The position numbers and the translations under genes are program-made. Below are positions 9,024-18,868 of a stretch of DNA of 64,000 bases, in pieces (position 1 is the first letter of the stretch; every line of letters begins with the position of its first letter). The DNA comes from Allium sativum (lineage: Eukaryota > Streptophyta > Magnoliopsida > Asparagales > Amaryllidaceae), in NCBI GenBank assembly GCA_030737875.1, contig CM060912.1, positions 210,875,231 to 210,939,230 on the forward strand, written 5' to 3'. Below the pieces are notes generated by a model. That model was not told the origin of the DNA. It saw only the letters and a program-made list of their open reading frames with translations, and did not search any database.

Positions 9024-9310
9024 CTAACTCTCCAGAGAAAGAGAGAGAGTATAAAAGCGTCTCAGACTGAGCGCTGAAAAAGAAATTCTATTCTGAACTC
9101 TAACTCTCCAGAGAAAGAGAGAGAGTATAAAAGCGTCTCCGACTGAGCGCTGAGAAAGAGGTTCAACTCCGAACTCTAACTTTCCAGAGAGAAAGAGAGT
9201 ATAAAGGCGTCTCCGACCGAGCGCCGAGAAAGAAATCTTTTCCCGTTGAACGACCGGGGGATAAACAAATAACTGAACTCGAACTCTAACTCTCAAGAGA
9301 GTGAGAAAGA
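9024..9310 (+). repeat. tandem repeats with GAGAGAGTATAAAAG core
   Basis: Three units of about 76 bp and a partial fourth each hold CTAACTYTCCAGAGA, a GAGA run, TATAAARGCGTCTC and a GAGCGCYGA stretch. The units differ by a few bases. Each has a TATA-box-like TATAAA. The array lies between pol and the antisense gene, a usual place for tandem repeats in Tat elements. Confidence 0.85.
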
Positions 9311-9669
9311 GTATAAAAGAAATGCCAGGAAAAACAACAGATATTGATGATACAGGAAATGCTATCCCGTTAGAGAATCGGGAGCATCCAGATTGCATAG
9401 TTAGGCACTGAATAACTTACGGAGATTGACTGGGGACACATACCCATACACATATCTCCCCTCTTCACAACTTTGTTTCATAACTATAGATATGCATTTT
9501 TACATAAGTGCAGAGCTGCTAACAGATAAACATTGCAAAAAGTGAATTATTTTTATTTACAAATGAATAAATTTGTACAGGGAAATGACTAAAAAAGAAA
9601 GTGCGGGAGCTGCTGTTGTGGCAGCACTTATTGATTTACAAAGATGCTAAAAGGACACAGGAGAACCCA
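9311..9669. other. non-coding spacer between the repeats and the antisense gene
   Basis: Only short frames are open here. It probably includes the 3' untranslated and polyadenylation region of the antisense gene, which ends at 9670. I see no clear signal. Confidence 0.5.
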
Positions 9670-11846
9670 CTATTTGGGTTTGGGATGAGCCTTCGATTTC
9701 TTGGCAGCTTTTTCCGCATCCTTTGCTTCCCTCTCTGCTTCAGTCAAAATTCGCTTTGATTTCTTTTTCCCTGAAGGTGTAGCACTGGAGCCGGCAGACT
9801 TCTTCCCGGAGGGCTGGGCACTGGAATCAAAAGAAGATTTTTTAGCAAGTTCTTCGGTGATAGATCTAGTTGAGAGCTTAACCACTAACCTTGAACCTGC
9901 ATCCACAACTGCAAGGGACTTGAGGACCTCAGGGTCTAATTCTTCAGCCTTTAATTGCAAGCGCTTGTCTTGATCAGCCTCCATGGCAGCCAAGGTAATG
10001 TCCTCAGCGCTTTTCGACTCCCCGGTTATTGTAACTTCTGGTTCCTCATCATGCCCCTCGTCTCCTCCGTCGTCTTTTAAAGCTGCAATCATTTCTTCGT
10101 CATGGGGAGTAGTCACCTTAGTTGACTCACTTCTTTCCCCCAAGTCTGTGGAAGCAGCCTTGTCTTCTCCTTCTTTGACCCTATCAGCGGGCTTTGTCCC
10201 AGTGGTAGCTCCTTGAACTACATCTGTCTTCGCGGAGGATTCAACGCCTACAAAATGAGAAACATCGGTTATCAACTCAGGCAAGAGCAAAGGATTTCTC
10301 ATCGAACGTTCAGTCATGTAGCCAAAGGTAGTAGTAGCCTTGACAAATTGAGGAGAAAAGATAGGGATACCTTCTGAAGACTTTTCAGCGGGGGTGACTA
10401 CTACCTCTGGAGTTATTTCAGGAATGGGAGATAGTAAAGTTGTTCGGGGAATTCCCGGGTTTTCGGGATCATACCCTTCTACTTCAGGAGTTATAGGAGC
10501 AGAAGAAGAGGAACCAGCTTCAGGAATGGTTTTCTGTTTAGACTTCCGCCTCTCTTCTTCCATGGCCTCAGCAATTAGACGGCGACCTTCAGCTAGGCGC
10601 TCAGGTTCGTCGTCTCTCAAGTACTTCTCCATCAACTTATCTTCATCAAGGGAATCGACCTTAAGCTCTTCTTTTTCCCACTCGACGATTTGATTCCACA
10701 CATGAACCAAAGTAGATGGATAGTCCTCGATCCAGGAAATGTTTCGACGACGAATAATGTGCGCGAAGAATTCGATCATTAGCTCGCCGAAGCCCTGGAT
10801 ATCGGCCTCCGCCTCTGATAATTGTTTGCGGGTTTCCTCCGTAGATTTAATAGCGCATTCCACATTGCCTTCAGCCAGAGCAGCCCTGTTTTCCGCCTCT
10901 AACAATTTTGAAGCCAAATCAGCGTTTTTCTTTTCTAACTCAGCACTCCTTTTCGCTAACTCGGCATTTTTCTGCTCAAGCTCAGCATAAGCGAGACGTG
11001 TCTTAGCAGCCTCTGATTTGGCTTCGTCAGCTTGCTTCTTCAACTCGGAACGTTCCTGAGTGTGGGATTCTAGCAAATCATGATAGCGCTTTTGCATGTC
11101 CTCAAACTGTTGTTTGAAGTTAGAAGCGTTCTTCTGAGCGATAGCTAGTTGAGCTTGAGTATCTTCTAAATTTTTTCCTAAGGTTTTTAGGGCCTTAGCA
11201 TCTTCCTCTGCAGTTTTGTGCATTGAGTCAGCATTTGTCATTAGCGTGCGGATGATTCTAGAAAGAGTGCGGGAATACTTGAACATCTCGGTATATTGTT
11301 TTTCCACCAAATCAATCTTTGCTCTGGCCTCCTCGGCCCAATTAGAAGAAATAGGTTCAAGGGAAGGTAGAAAGGTCAGAGTCTCGAAGTAGTGCTCGGG
11401 AAATTGCTCCTTTAAATATGCCAGCCTTACTGCGGTTCCCGCATCTGGTGGAGGAGGGGCGAGGATTGTTAGTTCAGTGTCCCTTCCTGAAGAAGATTCT
11501 GTAGAACCCTTGTCTGTCCGAGGTCGCTTAGTAGCAGGGACTTTTTGCTTACTTCTAGACCCAGTTTCCTTTGGAGGTGTCTTCTCTCTACCCCGCTTTT
11601 CATAGGAGGAAGTGGAATCCCTAGATTGTGGTCTATCCTCCTCTCTACGACCTTGATAGCTTTTGTATTTTTCTTGTTCCGGTCGAACTGGTGAGCGGGA
11701 GCGTGAGGATCGAGATCGATAAGGATCATAGGGTCTTCTTTCCTCCCTGCCGCGGTCATCCCGGCGGTTATATTCGGCGTCCTGGGGAGGATTGGACATG
11801 CTGCGGCGAAGCTTTCTTATATCATAAGAGGATCGAGACATTGTAC
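9670..11846 (-). CDS. antisense gene of element B, exon 3
   Basis: This exon opens after the acceptor GTGCAG (intron 11847..11965) and runs to TAG at 9670..9672. It begins with an Arg/Ser-rich stretch and a KRPR nuclear-localisation-like run. A long coiled coil rich in Ala, Glu, Lys and Leu follows (nucleotides about 11220 down to 10800), then acidic and Pro-rich linkers and a Lys-rich tail. An alternative is a separate gene starting at ATG 11904 or ATG 11837, which would still use almost all of this exon. It has no enzyme motif. Antisense proteins in this position are known in Tat/Retand elements; their role is unknown. Confidence 0.75.
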
Positions 11847-11965
11847 CTGCACGATAAGTTAAACGAAGTTTAGAATCGACGGATCCATGGAAAAAGAAGT
11901 GCAATGAATGCTAGTGCTACGGTGCAAAGTGCATCCTATGTGGTGTATGTGTCCCCCCAACCAAC
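11847..11965 (-). other. predicted intron 2 of the antisense gene
   Basis: On the minus strand the donor is CGG|GTTGGT and the acceptor is TTATCGTGCAG|GT, 119 bp long. Removing it joins the second and third coding blocks in frame. The donor is only a moderate match to consensus. Confidence 0.5.
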
Positions 11966-12529
11966 CCGAGTCTGAAGCTAGACTGGTGCGGGCAGGCTCT
12001 TTGGCCTTAGCAGGAGTAGTCTCTTCAGAAGAAGTGAAGACTAAAGGGTCCTTTCTGAAATCTTCCGAAGTATATATAGTCTCGGGTAAGGGGAGATCCC
12101 CCAAGCCCTGAAATATGTGCTCGTCGGTGCTAGGAACATTCCCTTCGGAAGCGCGAAGTGGCGACCCTTGGGGAGATTTTGATTTGTCTACCGAGGTAGT
12201 TTCCTCGGGGGCAATATACCCTTCACGATGTTTTTTGGCCAGATTAGCCAGTTCGTCATCTTGAGTGGAAGAGGGAGAAGGTGAAGTTTGAAGAGAAGCT
12301 GTAGGAATTCCCGAGCCTTCTCCTATTTCAGGAACTGTTTCCACTGGAGGAATATATGCATAAGGGACCGTCCCATGACCGATGCTACGGAAAACGGATA
12401 GCAGCCCGTGAAAATGAAGGTACTCATCTTTAAGAACCTCGTCAATAGTAAGGAATTTTTGGTCGCCATTGAGGAGACGGTGCATTCGATCAAAGAACGC
12501 TTGGTCTGATACCTGTTTGGGATTGTCGA
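11966..12529 (-). CDS. antisense gene of element B, exon 2
   Basis: The exon begins after a strong acceptor (pyrimidine run, then TTTGCAG) and encodes a segment starting DNPKQVSDQAFFDRMHRLL, followed by Ser/Pro/Glu-rich linker. It is open across its whole length. With exons 1 and 3 the coding length is 757+564+2177 = 3498 bases, exactly 1166 codons including the stop, which supports the model. The linker has no recognised domain. Confidence 0.7.
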
Positions 12530-12606
12530 CTGCAAATAAAAAGGAAAACAGGTCAGGGTGATGATTCAAGTGTATAGAGTCCAGGGTCAGAAAGTCAGTG
12601 CTTTAC
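12530..12606 (-). other. predicted intron 1 of the antisense gene
   Basis: On the minus strand the donor is ATCAA|GTAAAG and the acceptor is TTTTTATTTGCAG|TCGAC, 77 bp, with a pyrimidine-rich 3' end. Without splicing the first frame stops at 12587. With splicing the frame runs on from W-T-K-S into D-N-P-K. Confidence 0.65.
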
Positions 12607-13363
12607 TTGATTTTGTCCATCTTCTGGCGCATCCAGACTGTTGCTTTATATAGAACCACTCCAGTCTGGAATCTCCAGCCTTGCTGCTAAACGGCGTAGA
12701 GATTATCTTCCTCTTTGGGACCGACTCAAAGTAACAGAAAGAAGGGGTTTCTCTAGTCCGATGTTTGAAATTATAGAAGAAATGAACGTCGTCAAACGTA
12801 AGCTCCACGCCTAGAATTTCACGATATGCTATGAATAAGGTATGCAGATAGGCATATGAATTGGGATGCAGCTGCATAGGGGCAATCCGCATTTGTCTTA
12901 AGAAGTCGACGATGAAAGGCGAGAAAGGAGGAATGGCGCCAACCATGCACATCAGACGAGTGACCGTCATATATCCTTCTGGAGGGTTATGTGGACGGTC
13001 AGAACGTGAGGGCACTAGAGTGTCTCTCTTCATTATTCCATACTTCAAGCAAATTCTCACGAGTCGGTCATTGTCAATTGTTGATTCTACGGAATCTGGA
13101 GGTGATTCCAATATAATGGCTGAGTCAAATTCATCGGGTGCTCGGTTGTCACCAATCCCTCCTTCCTCCTCAAAGCCTAGGGAAACTTCATTTTCTGAAG
13201 ACATTTCATCGTTTTCCCGATGGCCAACTCCGTAATCCGGACCCTCGCTGTCCCATTCTGGGTCAGATGAAGAAGATATATCCTCGAGAGTGGTTTTGTT
13301 GGAAGTTTCTGGAGCTTCTTTCCTCTCAGCCAAACGAGAAGAGCGTCTGAGCCTCATTGTCAT
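12607..13363 (-). CDS. antisense gene of element B, exon 1 (putative gypsy-type transposon domain)
   Basis: The ATG at 13363 opens a basic, acidic-rich N-terminus. From about residue 90 the sequence resembles the plant 'putative gypsy type transposon' domain (Transposase_28 family, recognised from memory): VRICLKYGIMKRDTLVPSR, GAIPPFSPFIVDFLRQM, APMQLHPNSYAYLHTLF. It lies opposite in strand to gag-pol and would need its own promoter in 13364..14744 or the 3' LTR. Together the three exons predict about 1165 residues. The name of the family does not prove a transposase; such proteins have no shown catalytic role. Confidence 0.75.
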
Positions 13364-14744
13364 GAAACTATTGAAGAAGCAATAGCACGGATTAGAGTAA
13401 ATTATCCCGTGTCCCCTTTTTGTGTATGTGTGTGAACTAAAGTGTGTGCAACAAATGCGGGAAGTGCAAAATAAGAGTACAGCAATGTAAGACGAAGCTT
13501 TAAAGAGAAGGTGATAGTCAGAATTGTTCTTAATTCTCGTTTATGTTTACAAGGCACTATCCTAACTGTCCGCGAGGCATATTCGTCTAGAATAAGTGTT
13601 AGTTGAATTAGTTGGGTGGTCTTTATGTGTCAAGTTCAATATGTTCGGGTCGGTTCGGATATACATATGATGACTAGCTCGACGCAGGCACAGATAACAG
13701 TCGGTTCGGGTGCCTCACTAAAGCATGGTCAGTTCAAGACAAGGGAAGCAACGGGTTCGGAAGCAGGACTGATCTGTTCGGATCGGGTAGCCCGATCCGA
13801 ACCGAACCAGCACCACCTAACCGATCCGTTTACTTCAACCTCTTATCCCATTCACCTTTCCGACCCGAACCGACTTTTTCTTTCCTTTCCATCTTTCCAA
13901 AGAACGAAACCCGAGCCGATTCCCTTTCCCTCCTTTTCCTTTTTGCTCCTTCGTCTTCTACCCGAACCGACTGCAGCTTGTCACCCCACTCTTCATCTCT
14001 TTCCTCTTTTCCCATCCACTCACAGACGAGTCCGCTTTATCACCGAAGCCGCCGTTAAGAACAAATATTCGCCCTCTTCAGCCTCGCAACGCCTCGGAGC
14101 AATGGCGCATCCACCAGCAGCGGCGGAGGGTTCGAGTGATGCTTATGGCCAAACCATCCCAACCCAACGCTAATTGAAATCGAGAACGGTTACAACAAAA
14201 TTAGTTGAGATTAGAAAAGCTACCTATATGTTTGATTCGGGAAATCTACGGGAAATTGTTTTAGAATTTTCGAGTTTCTGATGTTTTCAATATTAAGGTT
14301 GGGAGCGGCAGCAAAAAAGGAAGAAGGAAGGAATGAAGGCAGTAACGAGTTTATAAAGGGAATGTTGTTGACTCCTCATCTTCCTATTTTGTCTCACCCG
14401 CTCGGACCGGAATGAAGGCCCAGAAGCACAACTCCCTCTGAAGGCCCAACGTCCAAGAAACTAACTCACGAAAACGCTTCGGATCGGAATCCGAACCGAG
14501 CGGAAATCTCACGCGATTGATTTAACGTCCGACTCGAATTGAAGAGAAGGGAAGTAAAGGAGGAGCATACCCGCAAGAAGCATTACACGGCGAGAAGAGT
14601 TCCCAAATTTGCTCAGAAATGAAGAAAAGGCACTCGGATCGGACGCCGAACCGAATAGAAATCAATGCATTACTCTTGACAATTCTGGTTAAACGACATC
14701 AAAGGACGCTTTGTACAACGAAAGCATCCTTTGAGGGGGCAAAA
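13364..14744. other. non-coding 3' region of element B, with the purine tract
   Basis: Between the antisense gene and the 3' LTR I find no convincing gene. It is rich in CGGTTCGG/CCGAACCG words, with inverted repeats at 13777..13801 and 14478..14495. It likely holds the promoter of the antisense gene. The last bases, CTTTGAGGGGGCAAAA (14729..14744), are the polypurine tract that primes plus-strand synthesis. Confidence 0.65.
13777..13801. repeat. perfect inverted repeat TTCGGATCGGG / CCCGATCCGAA
   Basis: Two 11-bp arms around a 3-base loop (TAG). It is built from the same CGGATCGG word that recurs in the B LTRs (1955..1977) and early gag. Confidence 0.9.
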
Positions 14745-15617
14745 TGTTAGCCTACCTTGTGGACTAGGCAACACAAAGTCAAGAAACCAACCGTTGAAGA
14801 GTATTTCAAGTTATACGACTCCGGTTCGGATCGGAAGGAAACACCACAATTCAGATTGATAGCAGCATATCGGTTCGGATCGGGTAAAATTCTCTGTTCG
14901 GATCGGATGTCTCTTACTGGATAAATTGGCAAAGCATACCTGATCGGATCGGAAGGCCAATAAATCTCAGGTGGATCGGAAAGCCGTCTGCTTGCCACGA
15001 CTTCGGAGTGGAGCGGAGTATGATTAGAGAAGAAGAGACGTCCAAGCTACTCCGGTTCGGATCGGGTATTCCGATCCGAGCCCCCAACCTGCACATCTCC
15101 GAACCGCACCTTTGATCCAGGAAAATCTCCTATAAAGTCGCCTGGAGAACCGGACCGGATATGACTAATTCCTACCCCTAACGTCCATCTCATTGATGCG
15201 TTGTCAGCCTGATAGCCCATCCGAACCCGAAGAGAGTGCGATGGATGACACGTGTTCCGACCCGGATTGAATCTCAGGCAAATTCACACCTATAAATACC
15301 CCATCTAGAGACAAAGAGGAGGATCTTTTTGAGCACTTTTGAGAATCCAAGTACCTCCATTGTCCGAATTCCTTTACTCCCGGAAAATCCAAACCATCTT
15401 TCATTTCCTGTTTTTATCATTTTGAGTGAACAAAAGTGAGTTATGAGCGAATCTTACATTGCATTTGTAACTGAATTACTGAATATAGAGAAAACTAAGT
15501 GGACGTAGGCATTTCTTCGCCGAACCACTATAAACCTTGTGTGTTCTTTTTTATTTCTGCTTTACTTTATCTTGTTTCTAATCAATTTGGGTGTTAGAAC
15601 CACATTTGGGTCTAACA
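14745..15617 (+). repeat. element B 3' LTR
   Basis: 873 bp, identical to the 5' LTR by eye except A at 15219 where the 5' copy has T (2117). It repeats the TATA box at 15291..15298 and ends in CTAACA. Confidence 0.96.
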
Positions 15618-15622
15618 GTTTG
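15618..15622. other. target-site duplication GTTTG, right copy (element B)
   Basis: This matches 1638..1642. The A LTR continues with CAACATCC. In the other A LTR the same junction reads CAACATAAAGCTACCCGG, so 8-9 bases were lost here next to the insertion. Confidence 0.95.
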
Positions 15623-18217
15623 CAACATCCGGAACCGACCGGCCTAACTAGTAGTTACAAACAATAGGACCCAATGTGAGAAGTTGGTCATGTTGTGCTT
15701 GAACCCGAGGTTAGACCAAGTTGTGGTGTAAAGCTACCCGGAACCGACCGGCTTAACTAGTAACCACAACAAAGTCTAATGTGAGAGGTTGAGGTGCATT
15801 AAGTAATTAATGCCACATGATAAGGTTAAGTAAGTTTCCTTAATGACACTTAATCGTATAATACAGTTAATGGATGGGGTTAAGTTAACTTAGACTTAAC
15901 TAATCTAAACATGGAAATCAGATGGGGTTAAGTTAGCCTAGACTTAATTAATCCAACTTGGTAGTTTAAGGGGGTTAAGTTAAACACTTAACTAATCTAA
16001 CACGATGATTTGATGTGGTTAAGTGACCTATACTTAACCAATCTAACTCGTTAATTTGATGTGGTTAAGTTAACCAATACTTAACCAATATAACGTGAAA
16101 ACATGATAAGGCTAAGTCACGAATCGCTTGAATACACTTGACCGATTTGACTAAGTAAATTGATAGGGTCAAGTTAATATGTACTTAACCAATCTAGAAT
16201 GATAATTGGACGAGGTTAAGTCGTGAATTGCTTAATATACTTAACCAACTTGACACATGGTTTGTAGGGTTAAGTCTTGAACTTGGATACTTAGCCAATT
16301 TTGACATGATTTGTAGATGGATTAAGTCATGAACTTAAGTGACACTTAATCCATTATATAAACCCTAGTTCAGAGAATTAGGTGGATAACCGTAATTAAC
16401 AAGAATAACGGGAATAAGCTAAGTGGTAAACCTTAGTTGGAGAATAGCTAAGTAATAATTCTTAGTCAAGGAATTTTGGACCAGTTCATAGATTGGATGA
16501 GTAACCCGATACGGTAGGTCATCGTTTAAGAACACGAGTAGGAGTAAGTTATCTGATTTAGATAAAGGCTCCAGCGAACTGGGTAACGAAGCAGCGGCTT
16601 CGGGGAACGTGAGGATATTCTTGGTATCCCTCTGTGAGCTGCCAGGTGATCATACTAGGCTCATGAGAGGTTAAGGTCTGCGTTAGAAGAACCAAGAGTA
16701 TGCCTTGGTTGCTATACGAGCGACCTAAAGACGGGGATGGATAGGGGATAGTCGACGATACACGGTAGTGCCCTAGATAGCATTTCGTCAGGCTACCTAC
16801 CATCTTTGGTCAAGCATGTACGTACGGAAAGGCAGAGAACACCCAAAAGACCATAATTGCTATCTAATTATGGTTGCGGTAAGGCTAGGATTGTGGGTTG
16901 GCCAGTAGTGTGTTCTCATACAGGATTTATCCTGTCTTGTCTTTCACTAGTTGAGGGAGTGGTCTCGTGGGACCATAGCCACGTATAGGAAAAACAGACC
17001 TTAGCATCTGCATCGGCAGATAAATCGAAAGCTCCCGACCGAGTCCTGTAATTCTTGTTCTGCCCTGTGACAGGACTCGGATGGCACGATGTGATACATG
17101 TGCATACAGTCATGGAAAAACGATTCACGATGAATGCGTGGGAAAAAGGGCGCGGTTGACGGTTAGCGTAATTCCTAGTGGCCCTGGGTGGTTGAACCCA
17201 AACCGAAATACGAAAACGTGCAATAGGTAAGCATAATCACTAGTGGTCCTAGGTGGCATAAGCCCTAGTTGCACAAACGATGATTCATGTTGGGAAAGCC
17301 TAGCTAGGTCTAGGGTAACAGTCCAAACGAGCTTAAGGATCATGGAATTACATTGGAGTAGTATAGAACCTCATGGGAAAGCCCGTACGGTCTACGGCAA
17401 GGAACTGAACATTTACATGGAAAGAAACATACGAGTTGAGTAACCTATAAATGCGATATATTAGGTTGACATGAACCATTACACGAATTTTGAGTAAGGG
17501 TCATTCATGGTTAACACATGATACGTTGGGGATACTAGTACGGTAGGTGCAGAGCAGAAATACAGGATAGATACCATGGGATGTTATACGCGATAGATAT
17601 CTTGGGAATATTATTCTTGATAGGAACCTGACGATGGGATACCTTGTTTTATCTTGACATCGTAATTTATCATGACACCTTAGTTTATCTGAGTTCAGTA
17701 GTTCATCCTGTTATTTTGATTTAGCTTATCTATCTTGTCATCATGCTTATGTTCATCTCAGTTTCTCATGACAGTTAACTTTACTAGTTTTTATGCTGAT
17801 AGTAGATAGGGCTTACTCAGTCTTTTTGACTGACCCGTTTTGTTTCGCTTCTTTTCTTCCGTTTCCCCCCCCCCCAGGTTACAGGGAGGAAATACTGTTG
17901 TTTAGTTCGGACTTCTTCTGCTTGAAGGTCATCGTGTATGGCTTGGACACTTCTTGGCTATGGCCACTTTATTGTTTTACTTGGGGAATAATTTATGAAA
18001 AAGTTTTTATGCTTCTTTACTATTGTAAGACAGGTTTTGATGTACTCTGATGTAAAAGGCTTCAGACCTTAATTACTAATGTTTATGAAAGTTCAATTTT
18101 ACTTCCGCTATTTTATATGTTTTGTCTTGTGATAATTCTGTGCATGTTTACCAATAATGCCCCTCTAAAGCTAGTGCATTCCTTTGCGAGTGACCCTAGC
18201 GGAGGCGGGGTGTTACA
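15623..18217 (+). repeat. element A 5' LTR, right part
   Basis: This continues the A LTR and matches 22338..24941 with scattered substitutions. It ends GCGGAGGCGGGGTGTTACA directly before the primer site. Combined with 51..1642 the 5' LTR is about 4187 bp, against 4159 bp for the 3' LTR. No gene is supported inside. Confidence 0.93.
15870..16355 (+). repeat. degenerate tandem array of GGTTAAGT...ACTTAACC hairpin units
   Basis: About ten diverged units of 45-60 bp each pair GGTTAAGT with a following ACTTAACC or close variant and then AATCTAA. The 3' LTR has the same array at about 22595..23080, and the D LTRs have a shorter version near 42330..42545. It lies downstream of the TATA box, so it would be in the RNA leader. 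Confidence 0.75.
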
Positions 18218-18219
18218 TT

Positions 18220-18231
18220 TGGTATCAGAGC
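18220..18231 (+). other. primer binding site of element A (initiator-Met tRNA)
   Basis: TGGTATCAGAGC, two bases after the LTR, is complementary to the 3' end of plant initiator-Met tRNA. Confidence 0.9.
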
Positions 18232-18567
18232 AGAAGGTTACCAGGCTGGGCAAAAGTTTTTAAAGACCTTCTGAAAACTATTTGAAAACCGTTTACAAAG
18301 AAGCATTTTACAAGAAAAACTTTGTTTTTAAAGGCTATTCCCCAAAGGCCATTAGTACTGTCCTTAGTTTATCGGTTGAATCCCCTTTTCCTTTCTCTCT
18401 TCCATTGGTAGTCACAATGGTTTTGGTTACGACTAGTTTCCGAGTTAGGAAAGTGTTTTCTATACGATGGAGATAGTTCTCGAGAGAAATAGAACTGAGT
18501 TAGGAGAAAGGATGGTAATGGAAGGATAGCTGGGCAAAGGAGGAAAAAATAATATATAAAGGGGCAA

Positions 18568-18630
18568 GTCGACAGGCCTGTCGACAGGGCAGTCGACTTA
18601 CCCCCCCCCCCTGTCGACAGCCCTGTCGAC
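18568..18630. repeat. GTCGAC palindrome cluster in the A leader
   Basis: This includes the perfect 18-bp palindrome GTCGACAGGCCTGTCGAC (18568..18585) and three more GTCGAC hexamers, broken by a 12-base C run (18601 on). It copies the motif of the A and D LTRs into the untranslated leader of the A ORF. Confidence 0.85.
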
Positions 18631-18868
18631 ACAAGGCGCCTGTAGGGAAAAAAAATTATAAAGCCGCAGCCGACGGCTTTCTTCCCCAAACCCCCGTTTC
18701 TCTTGCCTCTTCCATTCCAGCCACCAAAACCCGAAAATTCACCACTTCCCCCACCTCCCATCACCTCGTTCCTCCACTATTCTTCAAAAATTTGGTCTTA
18801 AATCGAAGCTAAAGACCCTCTCTACCCGGATCTATAGTTTACCTCTTCCGATTCGTGCTCGAATCACC

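Larger units (their letters stand above)
1643..15617 (+). mobile_element. element B: young Tat-type Ty3-gypsy retrotransposon with antisense gene
   Basis: A 13,975-bp element has 873-bp LTRs (1643..2515 and 14745..15617) with TGTTAG/CTAACA ends and GTTTG target duplications. Order: LTR, primer site, gag-protease, amber codon, reverse transcriptase, two RNase H domains, integrase, tandem repeats, a large gene on the opposite strand, purine tract, LTR. The second, archaeal-type RNase H and the antisense gene are marks of the Tat lineage. By eye the LTRs differ at one base (T at 2117, A at 15219), so the insertion is very recent. A TGA at 8560..8562 shortens the integrase. Confidence 0.96.

Noticed and set aside
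13616..14173. 185-codon plus-strand frame near the B 3' end
   Set aside because: Built from pyrimidine-rich and CCGAACCG words, with no family resemblance and no conserved motif; I also found no env-like gene here.
16558..16803. 81-codon frame repeated at 23281..23526, and other frames shared by the two A LTRs
   Set aside because: Identity between the two copies only reflects LTR duplication; D relatives do not keep the frames.
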